A DNA stretch of 64,000 bases from Desulfurococcus amylolyticus Z-533 (GTDB taxonomy: Archaea > Thermoproteota > Thermoprotei_A > Sulfolobales > Desulfurococcaceae), in assembly GCF_000513855.1 (NCBI RefSeq), contig NZ_KI911318.1, positions 1,241,327-1,305,326 of the forward strand. Direction: 5' to 3'. Both the position numbers and the translations under genes were made by a program. This document shows, piece after piece, positions 1 to 9,617 of the stretch; the first letter of the stretch is position 1, and every line of letters starts with the position of its first letter. The notes under the pieces were generated by a model that was not told the origin of the DNA, made no database searches, and saw only the letters and a list, made by a program, of their open reading frames with translations.

Positions 1-66
1 CTCAATCACCTGGCCATATATATCATAAACCTTTCTAACAATGAGATCCATGGAATCGGCTACCAT
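1..66 (-). CDS. 5' end of an unidentified protein gene running off the window
   Basis: An ATG at 64-66 opens a frame that stays open to the window edge and would encode 22 residues beginning MVADSMDLIVRK. A second in-frame ATG lies at 49-51. It follows uL2 in the same direction after about 95 bp. uS19 usually follows uL2 in archaeal ribosomal operons; the few residues visible do not let me identify this gene as uS19 or anything else. The function is unknown. Confidence 0.4.
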   Translation of the reverse strand, partial: MVADSMDLIVRKVYDIYGQVIE

Positions 67-160
67 GATTACAACCCATTCAATAATGTGGAAGCGTTAA
101 ACATTATCCAATTACAAGGAAGTAGTTAAAGGGATTTATTAAATAATGTCTACGAAAAGA

Positions 161-880
161 CTAGCCCTTTCTCCTACCCGTCCTCCTAGCAGCTATGTGC
201 CCTACCTTTCTACCTGGTGGAGTATTACGTGCCACTGTGCTCGGCCTACCCACATGCTGGTGGCTACCACCACCATGGGGATGGAACGCTGCATTCATTG
301 CTACGCCTCTAACCTTAGGCCACACGCGACTTTTAGCGCTCCACTTATAATATGCTGCACCAGCTTTCAATAAGGGCTTCTCTAATCTACCGCCCCCAGC
401 TATCACGCCGATCATGGCTCTGGACTCGTTGGGGACCTCGATTACTCTACCACTCGGTAGTTGAACCTGTGTTTTACCGCCAGCTCTGCCAACAATAACG
501 GCGTATGTACCACTTGCTCGGACAAATTTACCTCCATCACCAGGCCTCTTCTCTATATTTGCAACCTGCATTCCCTCGGGGATCGTGCCTACCGGGAGTA
601 TATTGCCGTTGACGGGCTTGGCTCCAGGACCTATCTCTATTATTTGACCAGCATACATTCCCTCTACAGCGGGAACGTAGAATACTAGCCCCGTCTCCAG
701 TTTAACCTGGGCCAGAGGCACCCATCTACCGGGGTCATGGACTAAGTCCTCTACTACAGCTTTATAGGTTTTAGAGGGGTCTAGCAACGGGTATCTGGCT
801 GGTGCTACATGTATGTGATCAGGTGTCTTGAATACCGGGGAAGCCTTACCCCTTCTCTGAGGTATAATCCTCTTACCCAT
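161..880 (-). CDS. rpl2: Large-subunit ribosomal protein uL2
   Basis: This is uL2, 239 residues, the usual archaeal length. It binds 23S rRNA near the peptidyl transferase centre and helps subunits associate. The N-terminus MGKRIIPQRRGK and the C-terminal glycine/histidine-rich stretch with NAAFHPHGGGSHQHVG (about residues 195-210) are family hallmarks; the conserved histidine lies there. It is the last ribosomal gene visible in the uL3-uL4-uL23-uL2 operon and starts 11 bp after the uL23 stop. Confidence 0.97.
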   Translation of the reverse strand: MGKRIIPQRRGKASPVFKTPDHIHVAPARYPLLDPSKTYKAVVEDLVHDPGRWVPLAQVKLETGLVFYVPAVEGMYAGQIIEIGPGAKPVNGNILPVGTIPEGMQVANIEKRPGDGGKFVRASGTYAVIVGRAGGKTQVQLPSGRVIEVPNESRAMIGVIAGGGRLEKPLLKAGAAYYKWSAKSRVWPKVRGVAMNAAFHPHGGGSHQHVGRPSTVARNTPPGRKVGHIAARRTGRRKG

Positions 881-891
881 ATATCACCACC

Positions 892-1161
892 CTAGATTAA
901 TCCCAGCTGTGAAGCAACCTCACTAGCCTTATACTCTGGGGCTAGTTTAACATATGCCTTCTTCTCCCCTCTCGGGGTAATGAGCGTCCTGACATCCTCG
1001 ACCTTGACGTTAAATAATTCCTCGACAGCCCTCTTAATCTCGGTCTTGCTTGCATCTATATCTACAATGAATGTCAAAGTGTTCTGTTTATCGATGAGCG
1101 TTAAAGCTTTCTCGCTTTGGAGAGGCCTAATAATGACCTTGTATAGTCTATCCATACTCAT
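892..1161 (-). CDS. rpl23: Large-subunit ribosomal protein uL23
   Basis: This 89-residue protein is uL23, which sits at the polypeptide exit tunnel and docks SRP and other nascent-chain factors. The sequence has the single-domain archaeal form: an RPLQSEKAL segment near residue 12, then the [24 protein letters not shown] pattern, then GxKKAYVKL. Its start overlaps the end of uL4 by four bases, consistent with translational coupling in the operon. Confidence 0.96.
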   Translation of the reverse strand: MSMDRLYKVIIRPLQSEKALTLIDKQNTLTFIVDIDASKTEIKRAVEELFNVKVEDVRTLITPRGEKKAYVKLAPEYKASEVASQLGLI

Positions 1162-1985
1162 AGCGGTCTCACCCTATATTTTGAAGCAAGCTCGTTAAGA
1201 GCCTTCATAGATATAACCGTTAACCTACCCGGCACACCACCTGGGGCCAGATGCAGGATGCTTAGATTCCCAGGTGTCGCTATATCTACCCCAGGAAGGT
1301 TCCTTACAGCTTTCGCAAGTGGTATACTGTAGCTTGACACAATAAATAATATACTGCGTGGCTCCACGTAGGTCCTCCCCCTCATCTTACCTCTACCAGC
1401 CCTTATACCCATGCCATCCAAGCTTCTCTCTACATCACTCCACAATCCTATCTTCTCCAGGTATTCCCTAACCTGTGTAGTTTTAGAAATACTTGACTCG
1501 GCTTCATCCACTATGATCACAGGAAGCCTGCCAGGTGTAAATACATGTCCCCTCTCCCTTACTAGCTCGGGTCTCGAGGTGGCCGCAAGCGCTGAGATTA
1601 TAGCCATAACTCTTTCCTTCTTATTCACCTCTTCATGTATCCTCTCATCGGGTCTCGGCGGAAACGCTGCATGTCCTTTTCTAGTGCTTACAACAAACCT
1701 TGCTGTACCATTGGGTAGCCTTGGCACCCTGGCTAAACCATATCCAACACCCCAGTATTTAGCCGTGGTTCTTTTACCAGCTAAGGGATCCCTTCCCTTC
1801 GGCTGCAGCATCGCAGTAAACGCTGATAGAAAGGCTCTTCTAATGAGGTCTCTACGTATTGGTACATTAAATAACTCCGGTAGCTCAATCTCGCCGACCA
1901 CGTTGCCGTTGACACCGTATACGTTGACCTTTATTTTCTCCTTAAAGGCTAATGGAGTAATTGTCTCGAGAGTCATAACCACCAC
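1158..1985 (-). CDS. rpl4: Large-subunit ribosomal protein uL4
   Basis: This 275-residue protein is uL4 (archaeal/eukaryotic L4/L1e type), an early assembly protein whose extended loop lines the exit tunnel. Visible features include [18 protein letters not shown] near residues 65-82 and the basic segment [12 protein letters not shown] near residue 200. It begins directly after uL3 and overlaps uL23 by four bases. The start may be the GTG at 1985 or the ATG four codons downstream (MTLETITP). Confidence 0.96.
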   Translation of the reverse strand: MVVMTLETITPLAFKEKIKVNVYGVNGNVVGEIELPELFNVPIRRDLIRRAFLSAFTAMLQPKGRDPLAGKRTTAKYWGVGYGLARVPRLPNGTARFVVSTRKGHAAFPPRPDERIHEEVNKKERVMAIISALAATSRPELVRERGHVFTPGRLPVIIVDEAESSISKTTQVREYLEKIGLWSDVERSLDGMGIRAGRGKMRGRTYVEPRSILFIVSSYSIPLAKAVRNLPGVDIATPGNLSILHLAPGGVPGRLTVISMKALNELASKYRVRPL

Positions 1986-3176
1986 CTAAATGCCCTGCTT
2001 GCTCTCAAGGCTTAAATAAGCTATCTTAGGGCCTGAGAGAGGTAGCCATCTTAAGTTAGGTCTAATCGGGTGGCGCAGTATAAGCATTCTCTTTGCAGGC
2101 CCGAATACTGTGCCCTTAAGCATTATATATGGGCCGTAAACAAGCCCGTAGTGTAGGAAGCCCCCTTCAATAGTTATCTCCAGCCCATTCAACCCCATCT
2201 TAAGTATTCTCTTGTTATACTCGGTCCTCCTATGGAAACCCGTTTGACCGGCCTGTGGTGGCTCACTCATAGTACCGAAGCCCGGGCTCCTGGCACCAAT
2301 TTTCCTACTACCCTTCCTGTGCTTATGCCATCTGGGTAGCTCCTTGACACCAAACCTCTTTACAACTCCCTGGAAACCCTTACCCTTTGTTACACCGATG
2401 ACATCCACGAACTGTCCCTCCATGAAGACATCCGATGCTCTAACGTAGCCGCCTAGAATGCCTTCGGCATACTTCAATCTCTCATCTATACTGCCTCCAC
2501 CGATCTTCAACTCGATTATTTCAGGCTTCTTCTTACCTATACCAGATAACACCGGTATCGTTGAAGCTATTACCCTCACATCGGCTATCTCACCGCTAAG
2601 AGCATCCCTTAACTCGCTTTCACTACTCTCGGCAACAAACTTGAAGCCATATTCACTTGATGGCTCAGGCCTAACTAGTCCATGATTCACCTTTCTTAAT
2701 CCATGTAGATATTTCCTCACAACATCTTTTACACTAATTCCTATCAATGGGATACCAGCATAGAGCTCCTCGAAAGCTTTTGCAATAGCGTCGTAGGGGC
2801 TCCTCCAAGCCTCACCCTTGGTCTTCAAGTATCCCTCCTCATCAATAATGTAGGTTCTCACACCGAGCACCACTATCGGTGGAGCATCAAGTATAGTTAC
2901 AGGCGTAAATACCTCCTTACCTGTCACCGGAGTGTTGGGTCTATCCTCAACTATTATAGCATGAGTCATCCCGGCCTTGTATACTGGGAACCCCAGGAGC
3001 ACTGGTCTAGCTACTACACCCTGTGATGCAGCCTCGTTTCCAAGCCTCTCAACTAGTATATCAAACCATGATTTCTCAGGCCATCTCTTAACTCTGGGAG
3101 TCAGCTCTTCAGCCCTCTTCCTTGGCCTTACACCTAGACTGCCATGTCTTGGCGCATGCAGCTTCCTATGACCCAT
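1986..3176 (-). CDS. rpl3: Large-subunit ribosomal protein uL3
   Basis: This 396-residue protein is uL3, an early 23S rRNA binder whose central extension reaches the peptidyl transferase centre. The N-terminus is [20 protein letters not shown]. The signature region [18 protein letters not shown] (about residues 256-273) and [18 protein letters not shown] following it are typical of the archaeal/eukaryotic branch. It is about 40-60 residues longer than most archaeal uL3 proteins, in the middle part. It heads the ribosomal genes of this operon, about 80 bp after the methyltransferase-like gene. Confidence 0.96.
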   Translation of the reverse strand: MGHRKLHAPRHGSLGVRPRKRAEELTPRVKRWPEKSWFDILVERLGNEAASQGVVARPVLLGFPVYKAGMTHAIIVEDRPNTPVTGKEVFTPVTILDAPPIVVLGVRTYIIDEEGYLKTKGEAWRSPYDAIAKAFEELYAGIPLIGISVKDVVRKYLHGLRKVNHGLVRPEPSSEYGFKFVAESSESELRDALSGEIADVRVIASTIPVLSGIGKKKPEIIELKIGGGSIDERLKYAEGILGGYVRASDVFMEGQFVDVIGVTKGKGFQGVVKRFGVKELPRWHKHRKGSRKIGARSPGFGTMSEPPQAGQTGFHRRTEYNKRILKMGLNGLEITIEGGFLHYGLVYGPYIMLKGTVFGPAKRMLILRHPIRPNLRWLPLSGPKIAYLSLESKQGI

Positions 3177-3256
3177 CCCTAAACACCTTCAAGGCTTCTA
3201 TAGGTAAACAGGTTTTAAAAGCATAGTGTTAGATAATGTATGAGCACTTATATACG

Positions 3257-4087
3257 CTACTCTTTTTTCAACCAGTAATTTAGGAGTCCAAGGGTTATTA
3301 TAACTGCCTCCTCGGTTCTAACGGATACAACATGCTGACCCGGTACAGTATTCCACACTGCGTCAACATACTCTAATAGGTTGAATCCTTCACCCTGTGA
3401 TATCTCGAATAAATCGCGCTCAGGACTCCCGAATAACAGCATCAACTCCGTCCTCCCCTTGAGAGAGGCAAGGTTACTCAACGAGGGTGCCTCCCCAGTC
3501 TTATCTGTTGCAATTATGAATACTTTCTCACCAGCCTCATCCAGGGCCTCTCTAAGTGAGTTCCTGAATACTAGTGATGGACCAATATAGTACTCTGTAT
3601 CAATACACTCAGCAAGCTTCCTCCTGGAATCGACAACTTTGACCCTTGAAAACCCCTGTTTACAGTCACCTGGATTCACTAAGCTATATTTCTCAACGTT
3701 ATCCAAGTATGCGGTAAGCTTGCCCTCCTCAAGAGTAATAAACCCTATTCTCTCCTCCCCATCAACCGGTTTACCTGATACATTGAACTCTGAGAGCCTT
3801 ATAGGGGGCAGAGCCCCCACGTAGCGGAGTAAGGGATTGCGTGGAACAAGCCTTCTCCTCAAGTATGGGGGTGTGAAGAAGTATCTCCAGTGAATACTTA
3901 TGATCTCTCTATGCTCACGGAACTCGTCTCGAGATGTCTCATATTCACGGTAAAACACCACTCTGTTAACACCGAATATAGAGGACCAACGAGCAACCTG
4001 GTGTATCCTGAGGGACTTTAAAAACAGGGTGGGCTCCACCGAGAGGATGCTTGTAGGTAGAACGATGCTTAAACCTATCCTGGCCAC
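3257..4087 (-). CDS. Putative SPOUT-class RNA methyltransferase (DUF171-like)
   Basis: The 276-residue protein resembles the archaeal DUF171/SPOUT RNA methyltransferase family, often encoded next to rpl3. Supporting features are the N-terminal SIVLPTSILS strand, HQVARWSSIFGVNRVVFYRE, a central beta domain (GFITLEEGKLTAYLDN), and the C-terminal SAM-binding knot candidates LLFGSPERDLFEI and WNTVPGQHVVSVRTEEAVIITLGLLNYW. The family is thought to modify rRNA. The GTG start at 4085-4087 follows the small upstream ORF's stop by six bases. The exact target cannot be read from sequence. Confidence 0.75.
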   Translation of the reverse strand: MARIGLSIVLPTSILSVEPTLFLKSLRIHQVARWSSIFGVNRVVFYREYETSRDEFREHREIISIHWRYFFTPPYLRRRLVPRNPLLRYVGALPPIRLSEFNVSGKPVDGEERIGFITLEEGKLTAYLDNVEKYSLVNPGDCKQGFSRVKVVDSRRKLAECIDTEYYIGPSLVFRNSLREALDEAGEKVFIIATDKTGEAPSLSNLASLKGRTELMLLFGSPERDLFEISQGEGFNLLEYVDAVWNTVPGQHVVSVRTEEAVIITLGLLNYWLKKE

Positions 4088-4093
4088 TTAACC

Positions 4094-4174
4094 CTACCCT
4101 TTCTTCTGACTACTCTGGGACTCCCTCCTCCTTTCCTTAATCATGAAAATAGTTGTTTTCTGCCGTCCACCCAT
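4094..4174 (-). CDS. Possible 26-residue basic microprotein at the head of the ribosomal operon
   Basis: An ATG at 4172-4174 is preceded by a strong GAGGGTGAT ribosome binding site and, further upstream, an A/T-rich TTATTATAAA promoter-like box. The frame encodes MGGRQKTTIFMIKERRRES followed by a short basic tail and a TAG at 4094-4096, six bases before the methyltransferase start. The tight spacing and good ribosome binding site support a translated peptide, perhaps a leader or tiny RNA-binding protein. I do not recognise a family; it may simply be an untranslated leader. Confidence 0.4.
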   Translation of the reverse strand: MGGRQKTTIFMIKERRRESQSSQKKG

Positions 4175-4239
4175 CTAAATCACCCTCTACAGTTTAAGCA
4201 TTACCGAGGTTTATAATAATGCTTCACAACTATACGTTC

Positions 4240-6189
4240 TCAGCCATAGTGTTCACTAGTGATTATCCTTCTACGAGTCTTACGCTTGAACGCCTTAGGG
4301 GTTCCAAGTATGAGTGGTACCAGTGTCTTCTCCACTAGTTGATCGCTTATAGGGCATGCCTCCAGGTAGAACCTCCTGGTTTTATCATCCAGGTTCTTTA
4401 AAGGTATTGGCCCATTTTGTGTAAGCATGGCATTGCCTGGTGGTATCCAGAGTATGCAACTCCCACATTTAACGCATCCATATGCCCTATAAATTACCTT
4501 GAGGAGGTCTACAAGATCCTCTGTGTTCTCACTACTCATGGACGGTTTTACATGAATGCTTCTCCCCGAGACCGTTATAACCGTGTTCACTGATGAAACC
4601 CTGAACACGTCTCCCTGCTCCTCCACACTGTATCCCAGCCTACCCATATTCACCTTAACAACCTCCCTTATGCTTGGTGCCAGAACCTCCCTGTTAAACA
4701 ATATCTTTAACTCATTATTCGACTCCACTATTTCAAGAGGCACTAGATTTATACTGCTCCCCAGTAATCTATTAGTATACTCCCTCCTCCAGTCCATACT
4801 ATAGTTTTCAATATGTCTAGCAATCCTCCTCTTAGCCGATGCCGGTGTAAGCCATCTCCACAATCCCAGCTTCACCCATTCAGCTGGTTGACTCAGCTTA
4901 ACACGCCACTCCTCCAGGATCATTCCCCATTTACCCCAGAGCTCTGGATATTCCTTCTCGACATCCTTGAACTCGGCTAGAGCGCTTGAAGGGCATAGGA
5001 AGCATCCCAGCCTATCGAATCCACGCTCGTAGAGTTTATTGTATGGTAGCCTATGCTTGAATATGTAGAGCCAGCATTCCAGCTGGCTCCACTCCTGTAT
5101 AGGCGACGTTGATACTAAGTGGGGTATCCACTTATTCCTCCACACCCTCGGGCTCTTTGCCCTGTCAAGCGACTCGAAAGCCCTCTGCCCCACTATGTTT
5201 AAAGCCCCGTTAGGCCATAGAGTCCTCGTTAACCTGGCTATTGGAACCAGCTTAGCGACCTTACAGCACCAGCGATAGTCTTTACCGGGGGGACCGAAGA
5301 CTGCTACAGCTCTCCAAAATATATCTCCGGCTGATGCAATATGCAGTCTCACACCATATTTCTCCGAGACTTCATACACATTCTTTATTGTCTCAGGTAG
5401 TTCAAGCCCTGTATCGTTGAAAACCATTTCAAGCTCTCCGAAAGCCTTGTATGCTAGGTCAAGCGCGACAAGGCTGTCCTTACCGCCGGAGTATGAGACT
5501 GAGACTGGGAGTCTATACTTTCCTCTAAGCCTCTTCAGGTATGAAATAGATTTCCCAGCTAAAGCCTCCAAGCCCTCTTCATTATGCTTTAACACGTCTT
5601 CGAGAGAGGCTGATTTACCACTGGTCTCCACGGGCATTGTTGTATCATGGAACGTCTTAACAACTATTAAACTATCCCCGTATACCTCCCCAAGACCCCT
5701 TATATTCCCCTTCTTGTCTGCGATGATCAATTGTCTCATACTAGTACTCGGAGCTGGCTTAACCTCCCTACCAGTGTAGATCGGCCCCTCCAGCACAGCT
5801 TTATCGACTAATCCCTCCTCGTTAGCAATGTATGCTCCGGAGTATGTCAGCCTAAATCTCCATTTCTCTCTGAATGGATCATAATATAATTGGCCGAGAA
5901 CGTTTCCCGATGACACTATCTCATACATTAGGTCCCAGTGCGGGACCTTATTAAATAGCATAAAGCCGGTGTTGAAGAACCTCGTATATACTTTATCGCT
6001 CCCATACTCGTATAGTATGGCATCCCTGAGCTTCTCCAGGTCACCGGGGAAGACAGGCCTGGCGTCACCGGGCTCGCTGAGCCTTACCGCATAGTATAAA
6101 TCCAACTCTTCCTGCCTAGGCCTGACAACAGGTATGTTTCTCCATGGATCCCAGTATATCTTCGCTGTTTTAGGCCAGATCCTCACCAT
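4240..6189 (-). CDS. PAPS reductase-family PP-loop protein with Cys-rich C-terminus
   Basis: A 649-residue protein of the archaeal phosphoadenosine-phosphosulfate-reductase-like family. A PP-loop, SYSGGKDSLVALDLA, lies near residues 232-246 and would bind ATP or an adenylylated substrate. Cysteines in WCCK (about 308-309) and CFLCP (about 396-399) could hold an Fe-S cluster, and CVKCGSC near residue 590 suggests a second metal or cluster site. The first 200 residues form a separate N-terminal domain. It may be a sulfur-transfer or RNA-thiolation enzyme rather than a true PAPS reductase. It is monocistronic, between the ribosomal operon and the helicase. Confidence 0.75.
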   Translation of the reverse strand: MVRIWPKTAKIYWDPWRNIPVVRPRQEELDLYYAVRLSEPGDARPVFPGDLEKLRDAILYEYGSDKVYTRFFNTGFMLFNKVPHWDLMYEIVSSGNVLGQLYYDPFREKWRFRLTYSGAYIANEEGLVDKAVLEGPIYTGREVKPAPSTSMRQLIIADKKGNIRGLGEVYGDSLIVVKTFHDTTMPVETSGKSASLEDVLKHNEEGLEALAGKSISYLKRLRGKYRLPVSVSYSGGKDSLVALDLAYKAFGELEMVFNDTGLELPETIKNVYEVSEKYGVRLHIASAGDIFWRAVAVFGPPGKDYRWCCKVAKLVPIARLTRTLWPNGALNIVGQRAFESLDRAKSPRVWRNKWIPHLVSTSPIQEWSQLECWLYIFKHRLPYNKLYERGFDRLGCFLCPSSALAEFKDVEKEYPELWGKWGMILEEWRVKLSQPAEWVKLGLWRWLTPASAKRRIARHIENYSMDWRREYTNRLLGSSINLVPLEIVESNNELKILFNREVLAPSIREVVKVNMGRLGYSVEEQGDVFRVSSVNTVITVSGRSIHVKPSMSSENTEDLVDLLKVIYRAYGCVKCGSCILWIPPGNAMLTQNGPIPLKNLDDKTRRFYLEACPISDQLVEKTLVPLILGTPKAFKRKTRRRIITSEHYG

Positions 6190-6271
6190 ACAGCATCACT
6201 AGACTTACCTAGATTATCATCTATCCAATCAACCTAATTTAGGTTGAGTTGAACCAGGTTGATGCATGGGG

Positions 6272-9070
6272 CTACTCATCATCCTTGCTGTCAATATATT
6301 TCTTAACCCGTAGGAATGTCTTCTCCCTCTCATATATCTCTCTAACTAAATCCGAGCCCCTCGAGGCATTGTTAAGTATTCTTACGGCCTCACTGGTTCC
6401 CACTCCTCTTCCAGCGAAAACCAGGAGGGCTTGCTTACCGAATTTATAAAGTATAACCGCTCTCTTGGCGAGGTCGTCTAAGAGGCGGCGTTCGCCGCCC
6501 TTTAATTCCATCCCTCTCCTCAGCTTTTCAACGATGCCTTTCTCCTCCTCTACATCTCCTTTAATAATAGTTAACGTGGCAAGGCCGCATCTGGGACATG
6601 AGTATTTACCTAACTCGAGTAACTCCCTCACCTTGCCTTGCTTGATGTACCCGCATTTAATGCATAGTAGTGTTAGCTCTCTCTCAAGGAGTCTCTCTAA
6701 GTACTGGGATATATCTATGTTTACAACATCCTTCCTAATAGGTAGCTCAATATACCCAAGTATCTCCAAGTGGTGCCTAGCTAGGTCATCGTAGACCCTG
6801 GTTTCAACACTTATACCTCCCCCGGTAATTAATGAAGCTATGCTCCGAGCCGACTCTAAGTCATAATCCTTTATAAGGACTTCCTTAAATGCCTCCTCAC
6901 CTATAATGGTGTCAGCCAATGCATTAAGCATGGATTTCGTCACCCTGGTCTCCCCAGGCGTTATAGCTCCAAATCTCTGGGCAACCTGGTATATCCTCCA
7001 GTATAATGCCTGGCTATCCTTCACAACACTCCTTAGAAACGCGTTATTGTCAATGTATTTCCCCAGGTTTATGATTATCGTTTTAACAGCATTGATCAAT
7101 TCAGCCGGGTATATATAGCCCTTCACCCTCACCAAGACAGCATAGGGGGAGGAGTACGATGTGAAGTCCATGATGGGGAATCTCTGTCTAAGCAGGTACG
7201 TGATGACGTCACGTATTAAACTATTCACCTTGCTTCCAGCATTAATATTTATGATGAGGAGATTCATTTTCTCCACGTAGTCGACATATATCCTGCTATA
7301 CCCGCTCAATTCCTCGGCGAGGCCCCAAGATATCTCCACATTAGTCTCCAACAGCTTCTTAAGCTCTTCTGGGAGGCTCTTATTCTTCTTTACATAATCT
7401 ATTACTTCACCGATTCTCAACGCTACACGCGTGTCAACCGGTATATTCTCGCCTTCCCAGTGTGGTATGAGCGACTCAGCGTAGTCGCCCTTTGTTTTCT
7501 CAACATAGAGATGCCCTTTTTCATCATCGAATCCTATTACCCTCCATGCCTCCCCTGCTAGAATGATCACGTCATCCGGCCTAAGCCTCAGTATAACGTA
7601 TTCCTCGTTTAGGGAGCCTATGGTCTTACCTGTTGAAACCTCTACAACATGGATGTCCCTTGTAGAAGGGATCATCGATGTCCTATAGACATAAAGCCTG
7701 GTCTTTCTAGTGGGCTTAAGTAATCCTCCATCATCCCTTAAGACGTGCGCGTAGACCATGTACTCGATTAGCCCATTGTATTCCTCGGGGGATAGATCAC
7801 GGTATAGAGCATGTCTCACCAATCTATCATATAGTTCATCCCTGTTGACGCCACTAGGATTCAAGAGGACTAGTAGTGCTATGGCGTATGCTAGGACATC
7901 AAGCGGTTTAAATATCACCTCTTCCCTCTCCACTTTACTTCTCAAAGCCTCGTCAACGAGGATCAGGGATTCCAATAGGTGTAGTAGATTGCTCGTGCTC
8001 AACACTACACCACGACTAATGCCTTTAAGCCTGTGCCCGCTTCTCCCAATCCTTTGAATAAGCCTCGAGGACTGTCTAGGTGATAAATACTGGATAACGA
8101 AGTCGATGTGCCCGATATCTATACCGAGCTCCATGCTCGATGTAGCAACCAATATATTCAATTCTCCTTGTTTAAATCCAGCCTCAACCTCCTCCCTGTG
8201 ACTACGGGATAAGCTACCATGATGCACGCCCACCTTTAGGTCTAAACCATGCTTCCCGATGAGTTTCCTCAGTAGGGAACCAAGCATTTCCGCAAGCGAG
8301 CGCGTGTTCGTGAAAACCAGTACCCCATTATACCTTCTCCCAGCATCCAGTATATAGGATAACCTAGGGTCAACGGAGTCGTCACCCAGTAGACTCAGCG
8401 AGCTGGGTTTACCGGGTATTACAACCTTTACATCCATCTTCTTAACGTATTCATCCCCGATGACCTCTACATCTTCACCCGTAGGGGTCAACAGTTTAAG
8501 GTACTCACTAGGGTTGGAGAGGGTTGCAGATAGCGCTATCCTTAATGGTTTAAAACCATGGTACTCCCAGAGTAGGTATAGCATCGTCAGGAATAATAGT
8601 CCACGCTTACTCCTCACCATTTCATGGAATTCATCGATTATCAAGTACCTTGTGTTAGCGATGTAATGACGGAGCTTCTCGTTGACAATTATGTACGCGA
8701 ACGACTCGGGCGTGGTGATTAATACATGGGGCGGGTTATCAGCTAGCTCCCTGCGCGCTCTCTCAGGCGTATCGCCATGCCTTACTGCGACGCTAAGCCC
8801 GAAGCAGGATGCAATCTTCTTGATTCTCCTCTCAATATCCCTGTTTAAAGCCCTTAGGGGGGTAATGTAGATTGCCGCGATGGGTTTCAATCTTTCAATT
8901 CTAACCCTGTAGAAAACCGGTATCACAGCAGCCTCTGTTTTACCACTACCGGTTGGAGCCAGTATTAACACTGACCTGCCTTCTCCAGCCACCTTGTCAA
9001 AAGCTTTTTTCTGAAGCTCTGTGAAACTCTTGTATCCCAGCTTCCTGATGCATTCTACAATACCGCTCAT
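6272..9070 (-). CDS. lhr: Lhr-type superfamily 2 DNA/RNA helicase
   Basis: This 932-residue protein is a Lhr-like DEAD/DEAH-box helicase, an ATP-dependent 3'-5' translocase implicated in archaeal genome maintenance. Motif I APTGSGKTEAA is near residues 38-48, motif II IIDEFHEM near 145, motif III ALSATLSNP near 180, and motif VI QRIGRSGHR near 345. The C-terminal half contains the Lhr-type domain and a late zinc-binding pair, CIKCGY and CPRCG, near residues 820-845. The ORF starts at an ATG after an A/T-rich region shared with the divergent Rpo13-like gene. Confidence 0.9.
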   Translation of the reverse strand: MSGIVECIRKLGYKSFTELQKKAFDKVAGEGRSVLILAPTGSGKTEAAVIPVFYRVRIERLKPIAAIYITPLRALNRDIERRIKKIASCFGLSVAVRHGDTPERARRELADNPPHVLITTPESFAYIIVNEKLRHYIANTRYLIIDEFHEMVRSKRGLLFLTMLYLLWEYHGFKPLRIALSATLSNPSEYLKLLTPTGEDVEVIGDEYVKKMDVKVVIPGKPSSLSLLGDDSVDPRLSYILDAGRRYNGVLVFTNTRSLAEMLGSLLRKLIGKHGLDLKVGVHHGSLSRSHREEVEAGFKQGELNILVATSSMELGIDIGHIDFVIQYLSPRQSSRLIQRIGRSGHRLKGISRGVVLSTSNLLHLLESLILVDEALRSKVEREEVIFKPLDVLAYAIALLVLLNPSGVNRDELYDRLVRHALYRDLSPEEYNGLIEYMVYAHVLRDDGGLLKPTRKTRLYVYRTSMIPSTRDIHVVEVSTGKTIGSLNEEYVILRLRPDDVIILAGEAWRVIGFDDEKGHLYVEKTKGDYAESLIPHWEGENIPVDTRVALRIGEVIDYVKKNKSLPEELKKLLETNVEISWGLAEELSGYSRIYVDYVEKMNLLIININAGSKVNSLIRDVITYLLRQRFPIMDFTSYSSPYAVLVRVKGYIYPAELINAVKTIIINLGKYIDNNAFLRSVVKDSQALYWRIYQVAQRFGAITPGETRVTKSMLNALADTIIGEEAFKEVLIKDYDLESARSIASLITGGGISVETRVYDDLARHHLEILGYIELPIRKDVVNIDISQYLERLLERELTLLCIKCGYIKQGKVRELLELGKYSCPRCGLATLTIIKGDVEEEKGIVEKLRRGMELKGGERRLLDDLAKRAVILYKFGKQALLVFAGRGVGTSEAVRILNNASRGSDLVREIYEREKTFLRVKKYIDSKDDE

Positions 9071-9232
9071 GGCTACTCAGCTACCCGTTTTAATCTAAGA
9101 GCTTTAAATCAGTTTAAACGCTCAGGAAACATCATATCGAGGTTTAGGGCTCCCAGTTGCAATTATATTATCAATAATCTTAATTTAAAATCTAGATAAA
9201 AACATTTTCTAAACAAGAGAGGGGTGTAAGTC

Positions 9233-9577
9233 ATGCTTTTATTTAATGAAAACGAGACGGAATACGAGGAAGACGTTGCCCTAGAAGAAGAGATGATTGA
9301 GGAAGAATACGAGGAAGAAGAAAAGGAGGTACAAATAGAGCAGTTGAAGCTATTACTAGATGTCACGAAAACATGGCGTAGGATACTGAAGGGGGAGGCG
9401 AGCATAGAGGAGCTGGCCAAAATAATCCCGACTCAATCATCCCATGGTAAACATGAGAACATCCCTAAGACCTCAAAGGAGACTACTGGGAAGAAGGCTA
9501 AGAAGAAGGGTGGCGGGAAGAAGAGAAAGACAAGTAAAAGCAAGAGGAAGAAAAGCAGGAAGGAGAGGAAAAAGTAA
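9233..9577 (+). CDS. rpo13: Rpo13-like RNA polymerase subunit
   Basis: This 114-residue protein has three parts: a strongly acidic N-terminus (about residues 5-33), a central segment QIEQLKLLLDVTKTWRRI plus LKGEASIEELAKII (about 35-67), and a lysine/arginine-rich tail (about 85-114). That layout and the central pattern closely resemble Rpo13 of Sulfolobus, where a helix-turn-helix between an acidic and a basic tail docks on RNA polymerase near downstream DNA (established for Sulfolobales). It is preceded by a TTTAAAAT box and a GAGGGGTG ribosome binding site. The assignment rests on remembered similarity, not a search. Confidence 0.7.
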   Translation: MLLFNENETEYEEDVALEEEMIEEEYEEEEKEVQIEQLKLLLDVTKTWRRILKGEASIEELAKIIPTQSSHGKHENIPKTSKETTGKKAKKKGGGKKRKTSKSKRKKSRKERKK

Positions 9578-9612
9578 CTTACAACTGAAAGCCCCGCTCT
9601 TTAGGGTTGAGA
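9578..9612 (+). mobile_element. Probable TnpB-element right-end scar (solo hairpin)
   Basis: Just after the Rpo13-like stop codon lies TTACAACTGAAAGCCCCGC followed by TCTTTAGGGTTGAGAG. The AACTGAAAGCCCCGC start followed by a short hairpin and purine-rich tail resembles right ends of IS200/IS605-type elements, where the hairpin belongs to the omega RNA. Similar pieces occur at 37621 and near 57.2-57.6 kb. No tnpB is adjacent, so it would be a remnant or a terminator of similar shape. Confidence 0.4.
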
Positions 9613-9617
9613 GAAGA

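Noticed and set aside
9163-9420. Serine-rich minus-strand ORF
   Set aside because: It is the antisense image of the acidic N-terminus of the Rpo13-like gene.
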